From Acidobacteriota bacterium (GTDB lineage Bacteria > Acidobacteriota > Vicinamibacteria > Vicinamibacterales > UBA2999), in contig CANIBQ010000036.1 of assembly GCA_947465645.1 (NCBI GenBank), forward strand, positions 1 through 49,152: a stretch of 49,152 nucleotides of DNA. Reading direction: 5' to 3'. Positions 40,446 through 47,704 of the stretch are shown here, one piece after another. The number at the start of each line of letters is the position of its first letter. Position 1 is the stretch's first letter. The notes under the pieces are model-generated. The model had not been told where the DNA came from and searched no databases. It was given only the letters and a program-made list of their open reading frames with translations. The position numbers and the translations under genes were made by a program.

Positions 40446-41979
40446 GCCAGCCTCGAAGAGTGGTCCATGGGTCGGTCCTGGGCCGGCTCAAGCCGGCCCC
40501 CACTCCTGTGCTGGCCCCCACTTCGGCGCCGGGCACACCTGTGCTGCCGTGGGGGCCGGCTTCAGCCGGCCCGAATGCAGCGACCGCAAGGGCGTTGGGC
40601 GGTGCGTCGTCCGAAAGGCGCCCGCGCAGGGCGGCGCCTTCCGACTCGAGGAACCCGGTATCGAGGTCTCCGCTGACGAAGCGCGGATGCTCGAGCAGCT
40701 CGATCAGGAACGGGACGTTGGTTCGGATGCCGAGGATCGGGTAGTCGCGCAGCGCGGCCAGGGCGCGGTGACGCGCGGCCTCGCGCGTCTCTCCGTGCGC
40801 AATCAGCTTGGCGATCATCGGATCGTAGTGAACCGGGATCTCGCCGCCTTCCGTGACGCCCGAGTCGATACGAATCCCCGGCATCGACGGTTCGCGGTAC
40901 AGCAGGAGCCGTCCGGCCTGCGGCAGATGATCCCGGGCGGGGTCTTCCGCGTAGATGCGCACCTCGATCGCGTGGCCCCGCTGACCGAGCTCGTCCTGCG
41001 TCCATGGCAACGGTTCGCCGGCGGCGACGGCAATCTGCGCGCCGACGAGATCGACGCCCACGACCTGCTCGGTGACCGGATGCTCAACCTGCAGGCGTGT
41101 ATTCATCTCGAGGAAATAGAACCGGGCGGTGTCACCGGTGCCTTCAAGGAGAAACTCCACGGTGCCCGCATTCTGGTAGCCGGCCGTCCTGGCGATCGCC
41201 ACGGCCGCCGCGCCCATGCGTTGTCGCAGCGCGGGCGTCACGGCCGTGGACGGCGTCTCCTCGACGACCTTCTGGTGCCGCCGCTGAATGGAACATTCAC
41301 GCTCGAACAGATGGACGACGTGCCCGTGCGCGTCGGCCATGACTTGAAACTCGACGTGACGCGGCCGTTCGATCAGGCGCTCGACATAGAGCGTCCCGTC
41401 GCCAAACGACGCGACGGCCTCGCGCCGCGCCTGGGCGATGGCCGAGGCGAGCTGCGAGGCGTCGCGCACGGCCTTCATCCCGATTCCGCCGCCGCCTTCC
41501 GACGGCTTGACGATCACCGGCAGCCCGACGCGGAGCGCGGCCGCCGCGATCGCCGCATCGCTTTGATCCGCCGGGGTCTCGCCGGGCACGACCGGGACGC
41601 CCGCGCGCTCGGCAAGCTCGCGCGCGGCGATCTTCGAACCCATGCTCGCGATCACGCCGGCGGACGGTCCGATGAACACGATGCCCGCGTCGGCGCAGGC
41701 GGCGGCGAAACCCTGATCCTCCGAGAGAAAGCCGTAGCCCGGATGCACCGCGTCGGCGCCCGCCGCGCGCGCGGCCGCGAGGATGGCATTCGTGGAGAGA
41801 TAGCTGTCGGCGGCCGCCGCAGGGCCGATCCGCACGGCACGGTCCGCCAGCGACGCGTGCAGCGCCCCAGCGTCGGCGTCGGAGTAGACCGCGATCGACT
41901 CGATCCCGAGCTCCCGGCACGCGCGAATGACACGTACCGCGATCTCGCCCCGGTTTGCGATCAGAATCCGCCGCAACAT
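40438..41979 (-). CDS. Biotin carboxylase subunit of methylcrotonyl-CoA carboxylase
   Basis: 513 residues from ATG 41979 (MLRRILIANRGEIAVRVIRA). ATP-grasp signatures are KPSEGGGGIGMKAV, the RDCSIQRRHQK-type stretch (here ERECSIQRRHQKVVEE) and FLEMNTRLQVEHPVTE. It carboxylates biotin using ATP and bicarbonate. The last ~40 residues (FGPAEAGPHGSTGV and GAGLSRPRTDPW) are encoded by palindromes and are not conserved in the family. The stop overlaps the carrier protein start. A 26-nt-arm hairpin lies 11 nt upstream of its start codon. Confidence 0.93.
   Translation of the reverse strand: MLRRILIANRGEIAVRVIRACRELGIESIAVYSDADAGALHASLADRAVRIGPAAAADSYLSTNAILAAARAAGADAVHPGYGFLSEDQGFAAACADAGIVFIGPSAGVIASMGSKIAARELAERAGVPVVPGETPADQSDAAIAAAALRVGLPVIVKPSEGGGGIGMKAVRDASQLASAIAQARREAVASFGDGTLYVERLIERPRHVEFQVMADAHGHVVHLFERECSIQRRHQKVVEETPSTAVTPALRQRMGAAAVAIARTAGYQNAGTVEFLLEGTGDTARFYFLEMNTRLQVEHPVTEQVVGVDLVGAQIAVAAGEPLPWTQDELGQRGHAIEVRIYAEDPARDHLPQAGRLLLYREPSMPGIRIDSGVTEGGEIPVHYDPMIAKLIAHGETREAARHRALAALRDYPILGIRTNVPFLIELLEHPRFVSGDLDTGFLESEGAALRGRLSDDAPPNALAVAAFGPAEAGPHGSTGVPGAEVGASTGVGAGLSRPRTDPWTTLRGWRG
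40480..40572. repeat. Compound palindromic element in the 3' end of the biotin carboxylase gene
   Basis: Two hairpins: 40480-40499 (8-bp stem GGGCCGGC/GCCGGCCC, loop TCAA) and 40553-40572 (GGGCCGGC, loop TTCA, GCCGGCCC). Between them GGCCCCCAC at 40513-40521 pairs with GTGGGGGCC at 40549-40557. The whole 93-bp stretch is 31 codons and is translated as the carboxylase tail. Confidence 0.85.
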
Positions 41980-41990
41980 TCGCTTCAACG

Positions 41991-42057
41991 GGCCACAGAG
42001 ACACGGAGACACAGAGAAAACCCAACAAAGGCTCTGTGTCTCTGTGACTCTGTGGCC
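41991..42057. repeat. Long CACAGAGACAC-type inverted repeat inside the liu operon
   Basis: Arms 41991-42016 and 42032-42057 (26 nt each) match with two differences; the loop is about 15 nt. It separates the hydratase and biotin carboxylase genes and ends 11 nt before the carboxylase ATG. The only other substantial gap in this operon is none: the remaining joins are overlaps or 2 nt. Confidence 0.92.
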
Positions 42058-42061
42058 TGTC

Positions 42062-42850
42062 TCATTGGCTGACGTTCCACGTCGCCTTCCGTTTCTCGAG
42101 AAACGCCTTCAGTCCCTCTTGTCCCTCCGCCGACGCCCGTCGCACGGCGATCGTGTCGGCGGTGATCCCGAGCACGTCCTGCGCGGGCCGGCCCCACACC
42201 TTCCTGAGCAGTTCCTTCGAGGCCGCGATCGCCTCGGGGGCCGCGCTCAAGACTTCCTGGACGTACTGCGCGACCCGGGCGTCGAGGTCGGCGAGCGGCA
42301 CCACGGCGTGGACAAGGCCGATCTCCCTCGCCCGCGCGGCGTCGAAGCGCACTCCGGTGAGGAACAGCTCCCGCGCCGCCGACACCCCGATCTTCGCCAG
42401 CACGTACGGTGAGATCACCGACGGCAGGATGCCAAGCTTCACCTCGGTGAATCCAAACACCGCTCCCTCATCCGCGACGACGATGTCGCAGACCGCCGCC
42501 AGCCCCGCCCCTCCGCCGAGCGCCGCGCCATGGACGCGGCCGATCAGCGGCACCGGCAGGCGGTCGAGCGTGAAGAACAGGCGCGCCATCGCGGTGGCAT
42601 CGCGCACGTTCTCCTCGTGGGTGTAGGCGGCCATCTTCGCCATCCAGCCGAGGTCAGCCCCGGCGCAGAAGACCTTGCCCGCGCCGTTCATGACGACCAC
42701 GCGCACGTCCTCGTCGGACGTGATCGCTTCCGCCCAATGCGTCAACTCGAATCCGAGAAATTCGTTGAACGCGTTGCGCACGTCGGGGCGATTGAGCGTG
42801 AGGTGCTCGACCGGCCCCTCGCGTCGCGTCGTGAGGAAGTCGTACTGCAT
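42062..42850 (-). CDS. Enoyl-CoA hydratase family protein, probable methylglutaconyl-CoA hydratase
   Basis: 262 residues from ATG 42850, 2 nt after the carboxyltransferase stop. Crotonase motifs: VMNGAGKVFCAGADLGWM (oxyanion hole) and VHGAALGGGAGLAAVCDIVVAD; the catalytic-Glu region is FGFTEVKLGILPSVISPYVL. Given its neighbours it should hydrate 3-methylglutaconyl-CoA to HMG-CoA (LiuC/AUH type). The crotonase family is broad, so the substrate rests on context. Confidence 0.9.
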   Translation of the reverse strand: MQYDFLTTRREGPVEHLTLNRPDVRNAFNEFLGFELTHWAEAITSDEDVRVVVMNGAGKVFCAGADLGWMAKMAAYTHEENVRDATAMARLFFTLDRLPVPLIGRVHGAALGGGAGLAAVCDIVVADEGAVFGFTEVKLGILPSVISPYVLAKIGVSAARELFLTGVRFDAARAREIGLVHAVVPLADLDARVAQYVQEVLSAAPEAIAASKELLRKVWGRPAQDVLGITADTIAVRRASAEGQEGLKAFLEKRKATWNVSQ

Positions 42851-42852
42851 GA

Positions 42853-44460
42853 CTACATCCGGAAGACGCCGAATTTCGCCGGCGGGATCGGCGCGTTCAG
42901 CGACGCTGACAACCCGAGGGCGAGCGCGTGGCGGGTCTGCACGGGATCGAGGATGCCGTCATCCCAGAGGCGCGCGGTCGAATAGTACGGCGACCCTTCG
43001 AGCTCGTACTTGTCGAGGATCGGCTTCCTGATCGTCTGCTCCTCGTCCGCCGAGAGCACCTGGTTGTCGCGGGCGAGCTGGTCGCGCTTCACCGTGGAGA
43101 GGACGCCCGCCGCCTGCTCCCCGCCCATGACCGAGATGCGCGCGTTCGGCCACATCCACAGCAGCCGCGGCTCGTACGCCCGCCCGGCCATGCCGTAGTT
43201 GCCGGCGCCGAACGAGCCGCCGATGATCACGGTGAACTTCGGCACCACCGAGTTGGCCACCGCGTGCACCATCTTGGCGCCGTCCTTGGCAATGCCGCCG
43301 CGCTCGTACTGCCGTCCCACCATGAAGCCGGTGATGTTCTGCAGAAAGACCAGCGGAATTCCGCGCTGGTTGCAGAGCTCGATGAAGTGCGTCGCCTTCA
43401 GGGCCGACTCCGAGAACAGCACGCCGTTGTTGGCGATGATCCCGACCAGAAACCCGTGCAGGCGCGCGAAGCCGGTGATGACCGTCGGGGCGTAGCGCGC
43501 CTTGAACTCGTCGAATCGCGAGCCGTCCACGATCCGCGCAATCACCTCGCGCACGTCGTACGGCGTGCGCACGTCGGCGCTGACGATGCCGTAGATCTCC
43601 GCCGGGTCGTACGCCGGGTCTTCCGGTGTCGTGACATCCAGCGTCAGATCCTTCCGCGTATTCAATGTCGAGACGATCGTCCGCGCGAGGTGCAGCGCAT
43701 GCTCGTCGTCGTCGGCGAGGTAGTCCGCGACGCCCGACAATCGCGTGTGGACGTCGGCGCCGCCGAGCTCCTCGGCCGTGACCTCCTCGCCCGTGGCCGC
43801 CTTCACCAGAGGCGGGCCGGCGAGAAAGATCGTGCCCGTGCCCTTGACGATGATCGTTTCGTCGGACATCGCGGGCACATACGCGCCGCCGGCCGTGCAG
43901 GAGCCCATGACCACGGCGATCTGCGCGATCCGCTCGGCCGACATGCGCGCCTGGTTGTAGAAGATGCGGCCGAAATGCTCCCTGTCGGGAAAGACCTCGG
44001 CCTGCAGCGGCAGGAACGCGCCGCCAGAGTCGACCAAATAGACGCAGGGCAGGCGATTGTCGAGGGCCACCTGCTGCGCGCGGAGGTGCTTCTTCACCGT
44101 GATGGGGTAGTAGGTGCCGCCCTTCACGGTGGCGTCGTTGGCGACCACGACCACCTCGCGCCCCGATACACGTCCGATGCCCGTGACGATCCCGGCGCCG
44201 GGAGCTTCGTTCTCGTACATCTCCCAGGCGGCCAGCGGCGACAGTTCGAGGAAGGGTGAGCCGGGGTCGAGCAGCTTGTCGATGCGCTCGCGTACCGGGA
44301 GCTTGCCCTGTTCCCGGTGGCGTTGGAGATACCTGGGCCCGCCACCCTGCTGGACAGCCGTCATCCGCTGGCGCAGCTGTTCGACCAACTGCGTCATCCG
44401 CAGGGCGTTCTCAATGAATTCTGGGGAAGCGGTCTGGACGCGCGAGGGGATCAGATCCAT
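42853..44460 (-). CDS. Methylcrotonyl-CoA carboxylase beta (carboxyltransferase) subunit
   Basis: 535 residues from ATG 44460 ([20 protein letters not shown]), the usual length. Signatures: [67 protein letters not shown] acyl-CoA binding ([20 protein letters not shown]) and a C-terminal [16 protein letters not shown]. It transfers CO2 from biotin to 3-methylcrotonyl-CoA in leucine degradation. Propionyl-CoA carboxylase is less likely because of the HMG-CoA lyase and hydratase in the operon. Isovaleryl-CoA dehydrogenase is not in this window. Confidence 0.94.
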   Translation of the reverse strand: MDLIPSRVQTASPEFIENALRMTQLVEQLRQRMTAVQQGGGPRYLQRHREQGKLPVRERIDKLLDPGSPFLELSPLAAWEMYENEAPGAGIVTGIGRVSGREVVVVANDATVKGGTYYPITVKKHLRAQQVALDNRLPCVYLVDSGGAFLPLQAEVFPDREHFGRIFYNQARMSAERIAQIAVVMGSCTAGGAYVPAMSDETIIVKGTGTIFLAGPPLVKAATGEEVTAEELGGADVHTRLSGVADYLADDDEHALHLARTIVSTLNTRKDLTLDVTTPEDPAYDPAEIYGIVSADVRTPYDVREVIARIVDGSRFDEFKARYAPTVITGFARLHGFLVGIIANNGVLFSESALKATHFIELCNQRGIPLVFLQNITGFMVGRQYERGGIAKDGAKMVHAVANSVVPKFTVIIGGSFGAGNYGMAGRAYEPRLLWMWPNARISVMGGEQAAGVLSTVKRDQLARDNQVLSADEEQTIRKPILDKYELEGSPYYSTARLWDDGILDPVQTRHALALGLSASLNAPIPPAKFGVFRM

Positions 44461-44543
44461 GTCGTCCGGAACGAGGAATTGAGGGGAACGGCCCGAACGC
44501 CCGAACGGTCCGAACGGCCCGAACGCGCGAGATCGACCGACAT
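44451..44543 (-). CDS. Possible 30-residue leaderless upstream ORF of the liu operon
   Basis: ATG 44543 lies 7 nt after a perfect TATAAT, so it would be the first codon of the transcript. It reads [20 protein letters not shown] and ends TTWI, Arg-rich, with its TGA overlapping the start of the carboxyltransferase gene by 10 nt. The DNA consists partly of near repeats of CGTTCGGGC. It may be a leader peptide coupling translation, or chance. It is not rich in leucine or any other obvious effector amino acid. Confidence 0.35.
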   Translation of the reverse strand: MSVDLARSGRSDRSGVRAVPLNSSFRTTWI

Positions 44544-44550
44544 GGCCGAG

Positions 44551-44556
44551 ATTATA
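44551..44556 (-). promoter_or_regulatory. -10 box (TATAAT) of the liu operon
   Basis: A consensus TATAAT on the minus strand, 95 nt before the carboxyltransferase ATG. The predicted start of transcription is about 44543, next to the small upstream ORF. Confidence 0.6.
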
Positions 44557-44636
44557 GGGCACGCCGGACCGGCAGTTTTAGAAGTATGAAAACAATTCAC
44601 GGTGTTCTGTTCTCCGTGCGGTTGCGCTAAACTGTA

Positions 44637-44664
44637 TTGATTGCCAACGCTTTTGTGTTAGGAT
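44637..44664 (+). promoter_or_regulatory. Sigma70-type promoter of the response regulator gene
   Basis: TTGATT (44637-44642), a 16-bp spacer and TAGGAT (44659-44664) precede ATG 44689. The predicted leader is about 18 nt and contains AGGGAC as a weak ribosome-binding site. This is one of the few places with a visible -35 box. Confidence 0.45.
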
Positions 44665-44688
44665 TTGCCTCCGCGTAGGGACACGACC

Positions 44689-46128
44689 ATGCCGACTCAG
44701 CCTTCCTCGACCTCAACCAAACGCAGAAAACGTGTGCTCGCCATTGATGATGAGCCGGCGATGACCGAATGGCTGAAGATGGTCATCGAAGCCGAAGGTT
44801 TCGAGGTGCGCACGGCCCTGATCGGCACCCGGGGCGAGGAGTTGTTCAAGCAGTGGCGGCCCGACGTCGTGGTCACCGACTTGATGCTGCCCGACATCGA
44901 CGGCATCGCGCTGCTGCGCCGGCTCAAGGAAATTGATTCGGGGCCGGAGATCATCATCATCAGCGGCCAGGGCACGCTGGCCCGCGCGGTTGAGGCGGGA
45001 CAGGCCGGGGCGTTCTTCTTTCTCGAAAAGCCCGTGAGCCAGGACGGCCTGATGGACATGATCCGCCGGGCCCTGGGACAGAACCAGCAGAAGGCCGAAC
45101 ATCAGCAGCTCAAGGAACAGGTCCGCGGCCAGTACAGCTTCGCGAACATCGTGGGGCAGAGCAAGAAGATGAAAGACCTCTTCGAGCTGATCGAGAGCGT
45201 GGCTGCGAGCGACGCGAACATCCTCATCCAGGGCGAGAACGGCACCGGCAAAGAGCTGATTGCCAACGCGATTCATTACCACTCGAACCGCGTCAAGGGC
45301 CCGTTCATCAAGATCAACTGCGCGGCCATCCCGAAGGATCTGATCGAGAGCGAGCTGTTCGGCTATAAGAAGGGGGCGTTCACGGGCGCCAACACCGACA
45401 AGATCGGTCTCTTCGAGATGGCCGAGGGCGGTTCGCTCCTGCTCGACGAGATCGGCGAGATGCCGCCGTACCTGCAGACCAAGCTCCTCCGCGTGCTGCA
45501 GGAGCGCGAGTACCGGCCGATTGGCAGTGACCGCCTGGTGCACGTGGACTTCCGGCTCATCTGCGCGACCAACATCGATCTCGACGTCGCGCTGCGGGAA
45601 GGGAAGCTCCGCGAGGACCTGTACTTCCGCATCAACACGATCACGCTGCGGGTGCCGCCGCTGCGCGAGCGCAGCGAGGACATCCCGCTGCTGTGCAACC
45701 ACTTCCTCTCGAAGTTCAACCAGCGGTACCAGAAGGCCGTGCGGGCAATTTCGCCCTCGGCGTATCACCTGCTCATCCGGAACCGCTGGGCTGGCAACGT
45801 CCGCGAGCTGGAGAATGCCATCGAGCGTTCCGTACTTGTGTCAAAGACCGGCGAGATCCAGCCCGGCGACCTGCCGGAAACGATTCGCGAAGAGACGGCC
45901 TCGCAGCAGGAATTCACGGTTCCTCCTCATCGCACCCTGGCCGAGATCGAGAAGGTCGCCATCGTCCAGACGCTGCAACGGACGAACTGGAACAAGCAGG
46001 AAGCGGCGCAAATCCTTGGGCTGTATCGTCCGACGCTCTACAGCAAGATGAAGAAGCACGAGATCCAGGATCAGCGGGCTCAGCAGCGCGCCGCAGCCGC
46101 GGCGGCCAGCGCCCAGACGCCCAGTTAG
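44689..46128 (+). CDS. Sigma54-dependent response regulator (NtrC/PilR type)
   Basis: 479 residues from ATG 44689. Receiver domain at about 15-130 with acid pair IDDEP, phospho-acceptor Asp in VVVTDLMLPD and Lys in FLEKPV. AAA+ domain at about 155-385: Walker A GENGTGKE, the sigma54-contact loop KGAFTGA, Walker B GGSLLLDEIGE and sensor region RNRWAGNVRELENAIERS. A Fis-type helix-turn-helix is near 430-465 (NWNKQEAAQILGLYRPTLYSKM). It activates sigma54 promoters on phosphorylation; no cognate kinase gene lies beside it. Targets are unknown; I saw no clear -24/-12 sigma54 promoter nearby. Confidence 0.95.
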   Translation: MPTQPSSTSTKRRKRVLAIDDEPAMTEWLKMVIEAEGFEVRTALIGTRGEELFKQWRPDVVVTDLMLPDIDGIALLRRLKEIDSGPEIIIISGQGTLARAVEAGQAGAFFFLEKPVSQDGLMDMIRRALGQNQQKAEHQQLKEQVRGQYSFANIVGQSKKMKDLFELIESVAASDANILIQGENGTGKELIANAIHYHSNRVKGPFIKINCAAIPKDLIESELFGYKKGAFTGANTDKIGLFEMAEGGSLLLDEIGEMPPYLQTKLLRVLQEREYRPIGSDRLVHVDFRLICATNIDLDVALREGKLREDLYFRINTITLRVPPLRERSEDIPLLCNHFLSKFNQRYQKAVRAISPSAYHLLIRNRWAGNVRELENAIERSVLVSKTGEIQPGDLPETIREETASQQEFTVPPHRTLAEIEKVAIVQTLQRTNWNKQEAAQILGLYRPTLYSKMKKHEIQDQRAQQRAAAAAASAQTPS

Positions 46129-46149
46129 CTTTTCGACGAGCTGGTGGCC

Positions 46150-46168
46150 CAACCGTTGCAAACGGTTG
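46150..46168. repeat. Perfect inverted repeat before the mlaE start
   Basis: CAACCGTT, loop GCA, AACGGTTG: an 8-bp stem that ends 4 nt before ATG 46173 and covers the place of the ribosome-binding site. It could block translation initiation or be a protein-binding site. Confidence 0.6.
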
Positions 46169-46172
46169 ACCC

Positions 46173-46955
46173 ATGTATGCACGAGTTGGTGACGCGCTCA
46201 TCGCGTCACTGGCCTTGGTGGGCGGGATCTTCCTCTTCGGCCTGCGTGCGCTTCGCGACGCCTTTCTCCCCCCGTACGAACCCGCTGAAGTCATCCGCCA
46301 CATCTACGACATCGGCTGGCGATCGCTCCCGCTGATCGCGCTGGCCGGCCTGGCGATCGGCGTGGTGCTGTCGATGCACACGCGCGCGTCGCTGGAGCGA
46401 TTTGGCGCGGAGGCGATGATCCCGGCGGGTCTCGCGATCGCGCTGATTCGCGAAACCGGGCCGCTCGTCACGGGCCTGCTGGTCTCAGGCCGCGTGGGCG
46501 CGGGCATCGGTGCGGAGCTCGGCGCCATGAAAGTGACCGAGCAGATCGACGCGCTCGAAGCGGTCGCCGTCGATTCTTTCAAGTTCCTGGCGGTGACCCG
46601 CATCCTGGCCTGCATCATCGCGATGCCGCTGCTCACTCTCGTCATGGATTTCTGCGGCATCGCCGGCGGCTTTCTCGCCGAAACCACGATCAGCGGAATG
46701 TCCTGGGAGCTCTATTTTCAGCGGGCGTTCCTGCTGATTGAGTTCAACGACTTCATTCCCGCGACCCTGAAAACGGCGGTCTTCGGGTTGATCATCGGCA
46801 CGATTGCCTGCTACCTCGGATTCAGCACGACCCAGGGCACGGAGGGCGTCGGGCGCACGTCGACGCGCAGCGTCGTCCTCGCGTCGATGCTGATCATCGT
46901 GTCGAACGTCGTCCTGGTGAAGCTCATCTTCTTTCTCTTTCCGGCCCCGGTATGA
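46173..46955 (+). CDS. mlaE: MlaE-type lipid ABC transporter permease
   Basis: 260 residues, from ATG 46173. Several membrane helices and the family motifs VVLSMHTRASLERFGAEAMI, RETGPLVTGLLVSGRVGAGIGAELGAMKVTEQIDALEA and a conserved C-terminal TTQGTEGVGRTSTRSVV. It is the inner-membrane permease of the Mla/MCE lipid transport system that maintains outer-membrane asymmetry. The stop overlaps the next start (ATGA). Confidence 0.95.
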   Translation: MYARVGDALIASLALVGGIFLFGLRALRDAFLPPYEPAEVIRHIYDIGWRSLPLIALAGLAIGVVLSMHTRASLERFGAEAMIPAGLAIALIRETGPLVTGLLVSGRVGAGIGAELGAMKVTEQIDALEAVAVDSFKFLAVTRILACIIAMPLLTLVMDFCGIAGGFLAETTISGMSWELYFQRAFLLIEFNDFIPATLKTAVFGLIIGTIACYLGFSTTQGTEGVGRTSTRSVVLASMLIIVSNVVLVKLIFFLFPAPV

Positions 46956-47701
46956 CCAGCGCGGACGCGCCGGCCATTCGACTCGACCATGTCTCCAAGT
47001 CATTCGGCGCGCTCACGGTGCTCGACGACGTGACGCTGGACGTGGCCGCCGGCACCGCGTTCTGCCTGCTGGGCCGCAGCGGCACCGGCAAGAGCGTGAT
47101 GCTGAAGCACATCATCGGCCTCATGAAACCCGATCGCGGACACGTCGTCGTGCGCGGCAAGACGATCGACGAGTTGAAGCGCCGCGAGTTGAGCGAGGTG
47201 CGCCGCGGCATGGGATTTCTGTTTCAGAACTCCGCGCTCTTCGACTCGATCAGCGTCGGCGAGAACGTCGCCTTTCCCCTGCGCCGGCATACGGACTGGG
47301 ACGACGCCAGGATTCGCGAGGTGGCGAAGCGCAAGCTCGCGGACGTCGGCCTCGAGAAGGACTACGACAAGATGCCGAGCGATCTGTCGGGCGGTATGAA
47401 GAAGCGGGCGGGGCTGGCCCGGGCCATGGCCCTCGATCCCGGGATCCTGCTCGTTGACGAGCCGAGCGCGGGACTCGATCCGATCACCTCGGACGAGATC
47501 GACGATCTGCTCGTCGCGCTCAAGAAGAAGGGGACGACGCTCGTCGTCGTCACGCACAACATCCCGAGCGCGCGACACATCGGCGACGAGCTGGCGATGT
47601 TACACGAGGGGAAATTGATCGCACGGGGCACCGCGGCGGAGCTCGATCGCAGCGAGCACGAGCTGGTGCGCACGTTCATGCGATCCGAAGGAGGCGGATA
47701 A
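46952..47701 (+). CDS. mlaF: MlaF-type ABC transporter ATPase
   Basis: 249 residues with Walker A LLGRSGTGKSVMLKHI, Q-loop FLFQNSALFDSISVGENVAF, signature DLSGGMKKRAGLARAMALDP, Walker B ILLVDEPSAGLDP and H-loop VVTHNIPS. It drives the MlaE permease. The overlap with mlaE and the 3-bp gap to the MCE gene indicate one operon. Confidence 0.96.
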   Translation: MTSADAPAIRLDHVSKSFGALTVLDDVTLDVAAGTAFCLLGRSGTGKSVMLKHIIGLMKPDRGHVVVRGKTIDELKRRELSEVRRGMGFLFQNSALFDSISVGENVAFPLRRHTDWDDARIREVAKRKLADVGLEKDYDKMPSDLSGGMKKRAGLARAMALDPGILLVDEPSAGLDPITSDEIDDLLVALKKKGTTLVVVTHNIPSARHIGDELAMLHEGKLIARGTAAELDRSEHELVRTFMRSEGGG

Positions 47702-47704
47702 TTC

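Noticed and set aside
40420..42072. A 550-codon plus-strand frame opposite biotin carboxylase, and similar frames at 36596-38209 and 42928-44259
   Set aside because: They lie opposite well-identified genes and have Arg/Asp/His-rich products without motifs.
44461..44562. Longer carboxyltransferase start upstream of 44460
   Set aside because: The added residues ([12 protein letters not shown] type) are repeat-derived, and the extended start would lie upstream of the -10 box, outside the predicted transcript.
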